A stretch of DNA of 64,000 nt, from the NCBI RefSeq assembly GCF_004358105.1, contig NZ_SMYL01000001.1, positions 558,001-622,000 of the forward strand, read 5' to 3'. Both the position numbers and the translations under genes were made by a program. The stretch comes from Sapientia aquatica (GTDB lineage Bacteria > Pseudomonadota > Gammaproteobacteria > Burkholderiales > Burkholderiaceae_D). Position 1 is the first letter of the stretch; the number at the start of each line of letters is the position of its first letter. This document shows, one piece after another, positions 29,470 to 37,767 of this stretch. Under the pieces are notes generated by a model, which worked only from the letters and a program-made list of their open reading frames with translations, was not told where the DNA came from and did no database searches.

Positions 29470-30210
29470 ATGAAAAAACGCATTGCATATGTAACTGGTG
29501 GTATGGGCGGAATCGGTTCAGCAATTACCAAGCGGCTGTGTAAAGATGGCTTTACCGTCGTTGCTGGATGCGGGCCAAATTCAATGCGTAAAGATTCATG
29601 GTTAAAATCCATGCGCGAAGAAGGTTTTGACGTACACGCCTCGGAAGGTAATGTGTCGGACTGGAATTCAACCAAAGAGGCGTTTGAAAAAGTGCGTGCA
29701 GAAATCGGCGAGATCGACGTATTGGTCAACAACGCGGGTATCACGCGCGATGGTCAGTTCCGCAAGATGTCACGCGAAGATTGGGATGCTGTCATCAATA
29801 CGAATTTGAATTCGTTGTTCAATGTAACTAAGCAAGTGATTGACGGTATGGTCGAGCGCGGTTGGGGTCGTATCATCAATATTTCTTCGGTTAATGGTCA
29901 AAAAGGCCAGTTTGGTCAAACCAATTATTCGACTGCTAAAGCAGGTTTGCACGGTTTTTCAATGGCGTTAGCGCAGGAAGTCGCGACAAAAGGTGTGACT
30001 GTCAATACCGTTTCTCCAGGCTATGTAGGCACTGACATGGTTAAGGCGATTCGCCCTGATGTGTTAGAAAAAATTGTTGCTGGTATTCCGGTTAAGCGTT
30101 TAGCAGAGCCAGATGAAATTGCTTCCATCGTTGCTTGGATTGCCTCCGATGAAGGTGGTTATGCAACCGGTTCTGACTTTTCAATTAATGGCGGCTTGCA
30201 CATGGGCTAA
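29470..30210 (+). CDS. phaB: Acetoacetyl-CoA reductase
   Basis: This NADPH-dependent short-chain dehydrogenase makes (R)-3-hydroxybutyryl-CoA, the monomer for PhaC. The 246-aa protein has the nucleotide site VTGGMGGIGSAI, the NNAG motif (VLVNNAGITRDGQF), the catalytic Ser in INISSVNG, and Tyr/Lys in NYSTAKAG. A strong AAGGAGA precedes the ATG. It is the second gene of the phaC-phaB unit, which ends at a clear terminator. Confidence 0.96.
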   Translation: MKKRIAYVTGGMGGIGSAITKRLCKDGFTVVAGCGPNSMRKDSWLKSMREEGFDVHASEGNVSDWNSTKEAFEKVRAEIGEIDVLVNNAGITRDGQFRKMSREDWDAVINTNLNSLFNVTKQVIDGMVERGWGRIINISSVNGQKGQFGQTNYSTAKAGLHGFSMALAQEVATKGVTVNTVSPGYVGTDMVKAIRPDVLEKIVAGIPVKRLAEPDEIASIVAWIASDEGGYATGSDFSINGGLHMG

Positions 30211-30231
30211 GTCGCATTGTGTTGAGATTGA

Positions 30232-30262
30232 GGGAGTAATACCGCGGTAATACTCCCTTTTT
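30232..30262 (+). terminator. Intrinsic terminator after phaB
   Basis: GGGAGTA and TACTCCC form the stem, with a single A-A mismatch and a further TACC/GGTA pairing toward the loop, followed by TTTTT. It lies 22 bases after the phaB stop and separates phaCB from phaR. Confidence 0.9.
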
Positions 30263-30368
30263 CTTGCGTGACACGCAGTCTTAGTTGTTATTTTTAAAAT
30301 TTAATTTTGTAAATCAGTTGTTCTAAAGTTGCACTGCGGTAAAATAATCGCGATAAATGGATAAGCAT

Positions 30369-30377
30369 TGTTATAAT
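30369..30377 (+). promoter_or_regulatory. Candidate extended -10 promoter for phaR
   Basis: TGTTATAAT is an extended -10 element (TG-N-TATAAT) about 157 bp before phaR, in the 323-bp gap 30211-30533. A second candidate lies earlier (TTGTTC, 16 bp, TAAAAT, about 30319-30346). Near phaR an inverted repeat CTGTCTT/AAGACAG (30495-30511) may affect expression or bind PhaR. The rest of the gap holds only the phaB terminator. Confidence 0.4.
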
Positions 30378-30533
30378 TCCCAGACAGTAAATGCAAAAAA
30401 AATTAACAGTTGTCGTACGCAATAACGTTAATTAATAAGTACAAAACGAGACACGGATCAATCCAAGGTCGATTTTGATTAACCAACTTTTCTTCTGTCT
30501 TGTTAAGACAGTGAAAAAATCATTGGAATAACC

Positions 30534-31088
30534 ATGAGCAGCGCAAAAAAATCTACCGAGCACTTAATTAAGAAATACCCTAATCGACGTTTATACGACA
30601 CGCAGACGAGCACGTACATCACTTTGTCCGACGTAAAACAATTAGTGATGGATAGCGACAATTTCCAAGTTGTTGATGCTAAAACGAACGAAGACTTAAC
30701 CCGCAGCATTTTGCTACAAATTATTTTGGATGAAGAAGCCGGCGGATCGCCGATGTTTTCGAGCGAAGTGTTATCGCAAATCATTCGCTACTACGGTCAT
30801 GCCATGCAAGGCATGATGGGCAATTATTTAGAAAAAAATATCCAAGCTTTTATCGATATCCAACACAAACTGGCGGAGAATTCGTTGGCAAGCTATGACG
30901 GTAAACCGTTTAGCCCAGAAATGTGGACGCAGTTTATGAATATCCAAGGCCCGATGATGCAAGGCATGATGGGTAACTACATTGAGCAAAGTAAAAACTT
31001 GTTCGTGCAGATGCAAGAACAGATGCAGAATAAAGCGCTAGGGATATTTACCGCATTCCCGTTTGGAACAGAAAATAAACCGAAATAA
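30534..31088 (+). CDS. phaR: Polyhydroxyalkanoate synthesis repressor PhaR
   Basis: DNA- and granule-binding regulator that represses phasin genes until PHA granules form. The 184-aa protein opens with the conserved DNA-binding domain, motif KKYPNRRLYDTQTSTYITL, followed by two PHB-accumulation regulatory segments, each with the pattern MQGMMGNY. It has its own promoter region and terminator, downstream of phaCB. No phasin gene is in the window. Confidence 0.95.
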   Translation: MSSAKKSTEHLIKKYPNRRLYDTQTSTYITLSDVKQLVMDSDNFQVVDAKTNEDLTRSILLQIILDEEAGGSPMFSSEVLSQIIRYYGHAMQGMMGNYLEKNIQAFIDIQHKLAENSLASYDGKPFSPEMWTQFMNIQGPMMQGMMGNYIEQSKNLFVQMQEQMQNKALGIFTAFPFGTENKPK

Positions 31089-31118
31089 CAATATCTAAGC
31101 GGCACCCAAAATCTGCAT

Positions 31119-31152
31119 AAAAAAAGCGATGTTAGCAACATCGCTTTTTTTT
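31119..31152. terminator. Two-way intrinsic terminator between phaR and the LytTR regulator
   Basis: AGCGATGTT and AACATCGCT form a 9-bp stem with a 3-base loop, with runs of A and T on either side. It should serve phaR on the plus strand and the convergent regulator gene on the minus strand. Confidence 0.92.
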
Positions 31153-31203
31153 ATTTCGGTAAGAAAATTAAATCACCTGGTATTGCTCGGCCATCAGCGC
31201 GGC

Positions 31204-31950
31204 TTACATTTGTTTGAATAAATGTACGTAGCTGCGACTGACTTCTAACTTCTCGGTTAATCCTTTAATTTGCACTAAATGGCGACCACGCATATCGCGG
31301 ATCACGCCGTCGATCGCCTTGGCGTTGACTAACGTTGAACGATGAATTTGCCAAAATAGCGCTGGATCCAGCTCTTCGACTAATTCGCGCACTGGCTTTC
31401 GAATTAACGCTTCCACGGTCTTCGTTTGAACCCGTGTGTATTTCTCGTCCGATTGAAAAAACAGGATTTCTTCTACCGGAAATAAACGCAATTCCTGTCC
31501 AATCGAGGCTTGTATCCATTGCAAATAGCTGGGCTTGTGCGCGATCTGCTTGCTCAGTTGTTCGATCAAGCTGCTCATGTCGTTCGGAGTTTGACTAATT
31601 CTTTTCTTGAGCCGCTGCACCGTCAAGCTAAGGCGATCTAAGTCGGCAGGTTTCAAGACATAATCAATCGCGCCGTGTTCGAAGGCCTCGACCGCGTACT
31701 GATCATAGGCGGTGATGAAAACAATATGCGCCTGCCCAGCAATGGCTTGAGCAGCTTCAAGCCCCGTTTTACCCGGCATACGAATATCTAAAAATGCAAA
31801 ATCCGGTTTGTGCTGATTGACCAACTCAACCGCTTCCTCACCATTTTTGGCCTGCGCCAAAATCGTTAATTCTGGCCATGCTTGTTGGAGGCGCAAAATC
31901 AGTTGATCGCGCATGAGTCGTTCGTCGTCGGCAATGATGGCGGTTGGCAT
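31204..31950 (-). CDS. LytTR-type response regulator (AlgR/LytR family)
   Basis: The 248-aa protein has an N-terminal receiver domain with Asp8/Asp9 and phospho-acceptor Asp55 (FLDIRMPGKTG), and a C-terminal LytTR DNA-binding domain (about 145-248) with EEILFFQSDEKYTRV and FWQIHRSTLVNAKAI. Its likely partner is the LytS-like kinase upstream at 32107-33444. A perfect terminator and a plausible promoter (31984-32011) lie between them, so it may be transcribed independently. Target genes are not evident. Confidence 0.93.
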   Translation of the reverse strand: MPTAIIADDERLMRDQLILRLQQAWPELTILAQAKNGEEAVELVNQHKPDFAFLDIRMPGKTGLEAAQAIAGQAHIVFITAYDQYAVEAFEHGAIDYVLKPADLDRLSLTVQRLKKRISQTPNDMSSLIEQLSKQIAHKPSYLQWIQASIGQELRLFPVEEILFFQSDEKYTRVQTKTVEALIRKPVRELVEELDPALFWQIHRSTLVNAKAIDGVIRDMRGRHLVQIKGLTEKLEVSRSYVHLFKQM

Positions 31951-31983
31951 GAGCTAAAGTTGTCGGTTGTTAAATTGGGTTAA

Positions 31984-32011
31984 ATTGTATTTTAGTTTTG
32001 TTGTTAAGCAA
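31984..32011 (-). promoter_or_regulatory. Candidate promoter of the LytTR regulator gene
   Basis: On the minus strand, TTGCTT (32011-32006), a 16-bp spacer and TACAAT (31989-31984) form a reasonable sigma-70 promoter. The -10 lies about 33 bp before the regulator ATG and just past the terminator at 32023-32052. This fits independent transcription of the regulator. Confidence 0.45.
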
Positions 32012-32022
32012 TAATTTTTTCG

Positions 32023-32052
32023 AAAAAAATAGAGCATATTTCTATGCTCTAT
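32023..32052 (-). terminator. Intrinsic terminator between the LytS-like kinase and the LytTR regulator
   Basis: On the minus strand ATAGAGCATA and TATGCTCTAT pair perfectly over 10 bp with a 4-base loop, followed by seven T. It lies 54 bp after the kinase stop and about 75 bp before the regulator start, so it should stop most kinase transcripts before the regulator. Confidence 0.9.
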
Positions 32053-32106
32053 CCAAAGTACAACAGTACCTACCGGGAAACTTGATCTTAATTACTGAAT
32101 TTGCGG

Positions 32107-33444
32107 TTAAACCTTCGCCACTTGATACGGAATTTCTATCGTTACCGCGACACCACTTGGATGGTTGGGGGTAATGATGAACTGGCAGTTGCCTTGATAA
32201 AACAGCGCTAAACGTTCACGAATATTTTGTAATCCCAATCCTGTGCCGTTACTAGGAACTGCGCCAAATCCAAGTCCGTTGTCACTCACGCAAACACGCA
32301 GCTTATTGTTAGCAACTTCGGCAGTGATGCTTACTTGCCCGCCTTCGGCTTTGGGTTCCAAGCCATGTTTGATGGAATTCTCTACCAAGGTTTGCAGCAT
32401 CATGGTTGGGAAGGTGGCTGAATTCAGTCCTTCGGGAATCGAGATTGAAAACTCTAAGCGTTCTTCCATGCGCATCTTCAGCAGGGTTAAATACTCTTTC
32501 ACAATCGCGACTTCACGGCCCAAATTGGTGTTGCTGGTGTTCTCACGCACTTGGGGAATCACTGCCCGCAAGTACTGAATCAAACTGCGTTGCATGGCCG
32601 AAGCGCGTGGTGGATCCGTTTCAATCAAGTGTTCAACCGAGGCCAAGGTGTTGAATAAAAAGTGCGGTTCAATTTGAGCCTGCATCATTTGCATCTTGGC
32701 TTCGGCGACTTGCCGATGCAGCGCTTGTTTTTCAGCGTCTTCTTTGGCCGCTTCGGCCAAAATTTCTGCTCGACGTTTGCCGCCCATTAAGGCTTTAATC
32801 CCGAACAAGCTGACCAAAGAAATCATGATTAAGCTCATAAGCCAATCGGTTTTCTCTTTACGATAGCTGGTGACTTCTTGTTCGCTCGCGTCGGCTACTG
32901 CTTCGTCAATAGCATTGCTGATGTCTTCGCTTACACCGGGTGGCAGACGCACATTGATTTCGTCGTCGCTCGGTGTAGTGCCATGTTTATTGGCGGATGC
33001 GTCGTCGGTGGCGTCTTGCGCTGATTTCTTCGCCTCTTTCATGCTCCTCGATGCTTGCGCCAATGCTTCTGAAGCTGTTTTTAAATCATTCGGTAGCGCT
33101 GGCACGCTTGGCGGTGCAGGCGGAGCTGGAGGCGTTAATTCGGGTAATTTTTTGTTCTTCCTGATATTGATACCGGAATCATTGATCTCGATTTGCGTGT
33201 CGCGGTTGGTGATGCGTTTGCCGCCGGGCGTGCTGGCTGATTTGGAAATGACAATTTTTTGTTCTTGGGTGGAAATCAGGCTTTGGGTAATCCCGCCAAC
33301 AATCATGACGACGATGGCGAACAAGAAAAACTTCATCCACGATAAATCGGTGACCCAAATGGTGACCGCGTTAAAAAAACGTTTTAAGTTGTTAATCAAG
33401 CTGGTGAGGAATTCGCTGATTAGTATAAAAATTGGCTGTTTCAT
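32107..33444 (-). CDS. LytS-like sensor histidine kinase (His_kinase/HATPase type)
   Basis: The 445-aa inner-membrane kinase belongs to the His_kinase family that pairs with LytTR regulators. Two membrane spans (about 37-57 and 201-220) flank a roughly 145-residue segment that holds a proline-rich stretch (TPPAPPAPPSVPALP) and an alanine/charged helical region. A coiled coil leads to the phospho-acceptor His261 in QIEPHFLFNTL. The HATPase domain has VENSIKHGLEP and NGTGLGLQNIRERL. The ATG at 33444 has AAGGTGG upstream; a GTG at 33453 overlaps that site. A small exported protein gene lies just upstream on the same strand. Confidence 0.92.
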   Translation of the reverse strand: MKQPIFILISEFLTSLINNLKRFFNAVTIWVTDLSWMKFFLFAIVVMIVGGITQSLISTQEQKIVISKSASTPGGKRITNRDTQIEINDSGINIRKNKKLPELTPPAPPAPPSVPALPNDLKTASEALAQASRSMKEAKKSAQDATDDASANKHGTTPSDDEINVRLPPGVSEDISNAIDEAVADASEQEVTSYRKEKTDWLMSLIMISLVSLFGIKALMGGKRRAEILAEAAKEDAEKQALHRQVAEAKMQMMQAQIEPHFLFNTLASVEHLIETDPPRASAMQRSLIQYLRAVIPQVRENTSNTNLGREVAIVKEYLTLLKMRMEERLEFSISIPEGLNSATFPTMMLQTLVENSIKHGLEPKAEGGQVSITAEVANNKLRVCVSDNGLGFGAVPSNGTGLGLQNIRERLALFYQGNCQFIITPNHPSGVAVTIEIPYQVAKV

Positions 33445-33515
33445 GATGTCCACCTTAGGTGATCTTGTTTGTTGTTATGGTGTGTAAAGCGTGTGTCATT
33501 TACTTTTTAAGTCGC

Positions 33516-33767
33516 TCATTTTACGGCAATGAGCGTTCTATTTTGCTTAATTACAGGGCCTGCTGTTTGCGCAAATTCAATGTCGTAGCGCAGCTTTTCT
33601 GCATCTGTCATGCGTTTTCCAACCACGACAACTTGGGCAACCTTGGTTTGTGGCCGCGTCAATGCTGAATAGGCATCGACATGCTGATCTAAAGTACTGG
33701 TGGTGAAGGCGGTAGCAAAAAGGGTGGTCACTGCAACGAGCGCAAGTGCTTGGCTAAATCGTTTCAT
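33516..33767 (-). CDS. Small exported protein of unknown function upstream of the LytS-like kinase
   Basis: 83 aa. An N-terminal signal peptide (MKRFSQALALVAVTTLFATA) is followed by a short mature part of about 60 residues with a central QVVVVGKRMTDAEKLRYDIE. No family is recognised. GGGAGA lies at a good distance before the ATG, which supports a real gene. It precedes the kinase gene by 71 bp with no terminator between, so the two are probably co-transcribed. A role as signal, sensor partner or envelope protein is possible but unproven. Confidence 0.75.
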   Translation of the reverse strand: MKRFSQALALVAVTTLFATAFTTSTLDQHVDAYSALTRPQTKVAQVVVVGKRMTDAEKLRYDIEFAQTAGPVIKQNRTLIAVK

Positions 33768-34110
33768 GATGTTCTCCCGTTAAAGGCTGTTTTGATGGTG
33801 TCACTGTAATCAAGTGCTCCATGCCGTGTCATAGGAATGCGACAGTCTGCAAAAAAATGGGGATGAGCTGCTTTTTTTGATCGGGATTGGCACTGGGTAA
33901 GGCATGAATTGTGTTGTTGCCGGGGCGAAGTGACACATCAATCCTCAAGTTCGGTTGCTGCGTGGACTGGCCTGGGAGGGGCTGGTGAGTTTGTAGTCGA
34001 GTCGGACTGCTTATTTACCCTCATTGAAGCGACGAAAAATTAATAAAAATGACATAAAAAATAGCAATTACTATAAAATTATTTTTTTATTAATTTAAAT
34101 GGAGGTGGTG
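33768..34110. other. Intergenic region between the small exported protein and the lipoprotein gene
   Basis: The 343-bp divergent region should hold promoters for both flanking genes. The right-hand part (34030-34100) is very AT-rich (TAAAAAATAGCAATTACTATAAA). TATAAA near 34073 could serve as a -10 for the lipoprotein gene. I see no gene, tRNA or strong hairpin. Confidence 0.5.
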
Positions 34111-34872
34111 ATGAAAGCGACTGGATTTATGGCTGCTTTGAGTGTGTTATTACTGTTATCGGCCTGTGGCGGTGGCGGGGGAGATTCCTCCGCTAATCAG
34201 CCACCAAGCAGGGAAAGCGCCGCCGGTCTTTGGACCGGCTCAACTAACTCTGGCGCCGATATTGCATCGTTAATTTTGGAGGATGGGACTTTTTATAATT
34301 TCTATAGTGCCCCTGGTTCTAACAGCATTTATGGGGTGATTGTCGGTAATGGCGTTACTTCAAAAGGTACGTTTTATTCTACCAATGCAATCGATGTGAA
34401 TTTTGCTGGCTATGGAGCGGCGCAGGCCACTGTTTCCGCTAACTTTTCCGCTAAACGCTCATTGAGCGGTACAGTTAATTATTCCGCCAGTCAAAAAGTC
34501 GGATTTACCAGTACCTATAATTATGCGTACGAGGCTAGACCCACATTAGCGGCTATTGCTGGTTCATACAAAGGGGCGGTAGCAACAGTGGAAGGAGAAT
34601 ATATTGATACCAGCAGCACTAATTTGATTATCGGTCCGGACGGTTCGGTCAATGGCGGCGGATACGGTTGCAGTGTGTATGGCTCAGCAGCGCCGCACAG
34701 CTCCGGTAATGTCTATCAGGTATCAATTTCGTATATGGGAGCGTCTTGTCCAATTGGTGTGGGAAAAATGTTTGGGCATGCTTTTTTCGACTCCAGTCGC
34801 AAGATTTTCTATTCGGTCGCAATAAACTCCGGTCGAAGCGCTGGATTGGTGTTTGTCGGTAATAAGCAATGA
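34111..34872 (+). CDS. Lipoprotein of unknown function
   Basis: The 253-aa protein has a lipoprotein signal peptide (VLLLLSACGGGGG, lipobox LSAC, Cys about residue 19) and a glycine-rich linker. The mature part is rich in Gly, Ser, Tyr and Thr with alternating patterns typical of beta-strands. Two cysteines late in the protein (GYGCSVYG and GASCPIG) could form a disulfide. The ATG at 34111 is chosen because GGAGGT lies just upstream; the ATG at 34099 contains that site. It stands alone, ends at a terminator, and I recognise no family. Confidence 0.8.
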   Translation: MKATGFMAALSVLLLLSACGGGGGDSSANQPPSRESAAGLWTGSTNSGADIASLILEDGTFYNFYSAPGSNSIYGVIVGNGVTSKGTFYSTNAIDVNFAGYGAAQATVSANFSAKRSLSGTVNYSASQKVGFTSTYNYAYEARPTLAAIAGSYKGAVATVEGEYIDTSSTNLIIGPDGSVNGGGYGCSVYGSAAPHSSGNVYQVSISYMGASCPIGVGKMFGHAFFDSSRKIFYSVAINSGRSAGLVFVGNKQ

Positions 34873-34899
34873 GCGCACTACTTGATTAAACGTAGGACT

Positions 34900-34926
34900 A
34901 AAAAACCCGCCAGTCAGCGGGTTTTT
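34900..34926. terminator. Two-way intrinsic terminator between the lipoprotein gene and recJ
   Basis: ACCCGC and GCGGGT form a GC-rich stem with a 6-base loop, with AAAAA before and TTTTT after. It should serve both the lipoprotein gene and the convergent recJ. Confidence 0.9.
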
Positions 34927-34992
34927 AATTTGTGCGATGCTGCTTTTCAGTCTGTTGATTCTAACCAAGGGTTGATATGGTCAAGTAAGCAC

Positions 34993-36717
34993 CTAGTTAT
35001 CAAGCCCCTCAATATGTTCAACCAGTAATTGAACCCGAGTAACGCCGTTATATTCATTGGCGTCGAGTCTAAATGCCACTTTCACTCTCGCCGGTAAATT
35101 ATCGGTATGCCCAAACCAAATCGCGTCGTAACGTTGGCCGTTTTTTTCTAGCATCAATTTGAGATGACGCTCTTTTAAAACGCGCTGCGAAATCAATCGG
35201 AATTCGTCGCTAAACGTTGGGGCAGGGAAGCCTTGGCCCCAGACTTGTTGTTCTAAAAGATGGATAAAATCCACCGTGTAGTAATTATCTTCAAGAATTC
35301 CATCGGTTTCTACGATGCGTTCTAGCTGAGCCGGCTCTAACAAATGTTTGCCGACTTGTTCAAACGCCGCTTGAAAGGTAGCTAAATCGTTAGCGCCAAT
35401 AGTCAAGCCAGCCGCCATCGCGTGACCGCCAAATTTGTGAATCAGACCGGGAACATGCTTAGACACCAGGTCGAGCGCGTCGCGTAAATGGAATCCGGGG
35501 ATGGAACGGCCAGAGCCTTTGATCACGCCATCGCCGCCGGGCGCGAAGGTGATGGTGGGGCGATAGAACTTGTCTTTTAAACGCGAAGCGACAATGCCGA
35601 TAACGCCCTGATGCCAGCTTTCATCGAACACGCACAGAGTAGTGCTGTCTTGCGCTTCAAACTGATCGAGCAGCAACAGTGCCGCATCTTGCATTTCAGC
35701 TTCTTTGGCGCGGCGTTCTAGATTGAGATTATTTAATTGCTGCGCGATGTCCCAAGCGCGGCCTTCGTCATCCGTTGTTAAACACTCGATCCCGATTTTC
35801 ATGTCGTCCATGCGACCGGCAGCATTAAGTCGTGGGCCAACGGCGAAACCTAAATCAAACGGAGTTGCTGTATTCGGATTGCGGCCCGCAACGCGAAATA
35901 GCGCGGCGACGCCGGCATGCATTTTTCCGGCGCGCATACGTTTTAAACCTTGAGCAACCAAAATTCGGTTGTTGGCGTCCAGCTTGACCACGTCAGCTAC
36001 CGTGCCTAATGCCACCAGATCAAGCAAGGTATCCAATTTAGGTTGGTTGCTCACATCAAAGACCCCGCGATTGCGTAATTCGGCGCGCAAAGCGAGCAAC
36101 ACGTAAAACATCACGCCGACGCCAGCTAGATTTTTACTTGGGAAGCCGCACTCCGGTTGGTTGGGATTGACGATCACGCGTGCATCCGGCAAGGTGGCGG
36201 CCGGTAAGTGATGGTCGGTCACCACCACGTCAATGCCGCGCTTATTGGCTTCGGCCACGCCTTCGATACTAGCGATGCCGTTATCGACGGTGACGATAAT
36301 GTCGGGCGAAGTAGTGCGCTGAGTGAGTTCAACGATTTCTGGAGTTAAGCCGTAGCCGTATTCAAAACGATTCGGCACGATGTAATCGACCTGCGCGCCG
36401 AGCATGCGAAGTCCGCGTAAGCCAACCGCGCAGGCAGTAGCGCCATCGCAATCGTAATCGGCCACAATCACCATTTTCTTGTTGGCTGCAATCGCATCGG
36501 CTAAATACGCTGCGGCAGCATCAATGTGCAAGAGTTGTTTGGGCGAGATTAATGCGTTTAATTCGGAAGACAATTCGCTTAACTTTGTCACACCGCGTGC
36601 GGTATATAAGCGCGCCAAAACGGGATGCACACCTTGTTGACGCAGCATTTCGGATTCGCGAAATAAGCTCGGGCGGGTGCGGATTTGACTGGTTTTGGCT
36701 GCTAGATTATTGCTCAT
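34993..36717 (-). CDS. recJ: Single-stranded-DNA-specific exonuclease RecJ
   Basis: 5' to 3' exonuclease of recombination and mismatch repair. The 574-aa protein has the DHH phosphoesterase motifs VVADYDCDGATA and VVTDHHLP, then RLNAAGRMDD, and the DHHA1 motif KFGGHAMAAGLT. A C-terminal OB-like domain follows. The length is normal. It starts 9 bp after the RpfE-like gene and is probably translated from the same message. Confidence 0.96.
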   Translation of the reverse strand: MSNNLAAKTSQIRTRPSLFRESEMLRQQGVHPVLARLYTARGVTKLSELSSELNALISPKQLLHIDAAAAYLADAIAANKKMVIVADYDCDGATACAVGLRGLRMLGAQVDYIVPNRFEYGYGLTPEIVELTQRTTSPDIIVTVDNGIASIEGVAEANKRGIDVVVTDHHLPAATLPDARVIVNPNQPECGFPSKNLAGVGVMFYVLLALRAELRNRGVFDVSNQPKLDTLLDLVALGTVADVVKLDANNRILVAQGLKRMRAGKMHAGVAALFRVAGRNPNTATPFDLGFAVGPRLNAAGRMDDMKIGIECLTTDDEGRAWDIAQQLNNLNLERRAKEAEMQDAALLLLDQFEAQDSTTLCVFDESWHQGVIGIVASRLKDKFYRPTITFAPGGDGVIKGSGRSIPGFHLRDALDLVSKHVPGLIHKFGGHAMAAGLTIGANDLATFQAAFEQVGKHLLEPAQLERIVETDGILEDNYYTVDFIHLLEQQVWGQGFPAPTFSDEFRLISQRVLKERHLKLMLEKNGQRYDAIWFGHTDNLPARVKVAFRLDANEYNGVTRVQLLVEHIEGLDN

Positions 36718-36726
36718 GGATAGACG

Positions 36727-37722
36727 TTAAATTGGCGTGATAAGTGGTTTTAAAGACGGGCTACGCCAGAACTGACGCAGGGCAGAGCGCGATAGTTCTA
36801 GACGCATCAACGCGCTACTGTGGCTTAAATACAGGTCACATTGTTTTAGCTGACCAGATTTCAGCGCTTGCGCGAGTGGCTTCAACCAGTTTTTTTCCAG
36901 CTCTATCAGTTGCGCGGCCCACGTGCTCCAGTCGCCGGCTAAAGCGGATTCGCTGAGCTGATCCAATACCAATAGTTGTGGCGCTTGAATGAATTGTTCA
37001 ATACTTGTTGGCTTGCTCGCTGCGGCATTAGTTGGATTTGGAATAAACCCTGTGCCGATTTGTGTGCCGCACCAAAGCCAAGCACCGTTGACCGGCTTTT
37101 CGCGCTGCATAGCGCGCTGTTCTTGTACCGGATGGATAAACCATTCCATCTGAATTTCGTTCTGCAATTTGCGCCAAGCCAGTTCCTTGCTGCCTTTGGC
37201 AGACCAGATTTCAATATTGTGCCCGCACGCTGCATCGGGCGACGCGGTGACAAAATCCGACCAATCATCGGCACGTAAGAACCAGGTTGACGGCGATCCA
37301 TATACCAGTTCAATTCCCACCTCAGCACACAGTGTCTGCGCTTTATTGAATAACTGCTGTGCGTCTGGCTCGGATAAATTCAGTTGGCGTTGGTCGGTTA
37401 GTACTAGATGATTGCTGGCGATGTGCAAATGAATCGGATTAAAGATAAACCAATACCCCGCGGGCAGACGAACGCCTAATTGTGATGCTAACTGCAATAA
37501 TTGGCTTGGCTGTCTTTGCTCGATGGCGTGCTTACTAAGCCAATCTTCGTGCGGTAACAAGGGCGAGAAATCATCAAAGCGGGTGATTTTTCGGGATTTA
37601 TTTCTTGCTAGTAGCAAGGCTAAACCGTCCGCACCTGTTTCGGACGCCAACATCTTGACCAAGTCTTTGGCATGTTCGGCAGGGGGAAGGCTAAAGGGGA
37701 TAAGAATTTGTGGATGACTCAT
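36727..37722 (-). CDS. RpfE-like conserved protein
   Basis: The 331-aa protein resembles the uncharacterised family named after Xanthomonas RpfE and sometimes labelled as a phosphoglycerate-mutase-like regulatory protein. It is soluble and tryptophan-rich with no recognised catalytic motif; the N-terminus is ILIPFSLPPAEHAKDLVKML. In Xanthomonas rpfE also lies next to recJ, as here, which supports the assignment. The start at 37722 is chosen over an upstream in-frame ATG at 37740. It is divergent from lolC with 45 bp between starts. The function is unknown. Confidence 0.7.
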   Translation of the reverse strand: MSHPQILIPFSLPPAEHAKDLVKMLASETGADGLALLLARNKSRKITRFDDFSPLLPHEDWLSKHAIEQRQPSQLLQLASQLGVRLPAGYWFIFNPIHLHIASNHLVLTDQRQLNLSEPDAQQLFNKAQTLCAEVGIELVYGSPSTWFLRADDWSDFVTASPDAACGHNIEIWSAKGSKELAWRKLQNEIQMEWFIHPVQEQRAMQREKPVNGAWLWCGTQIGTGFIPNPTNAAASKPTSIEQFIQAPQLLVLDQLSESALAGDWSTWAAQLIELEKNWLKPLAQALKSGQLKQCDLYLSHSSALMRLELSRSALRQFWRSPSLKPLITPI

Positions 37723-37767
37723 GGCGTTATTATATGGCACACTGCGGGCTGTTCTCAGGAGGCAACA

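Noticed and set aside
32870-33487. 205-codon plus-strand open frame opposite the LytS-like kinase
   Set aside because: It overlaps a clear kinase gene, its product looks like an antisense artefact, and no start signal is seen.
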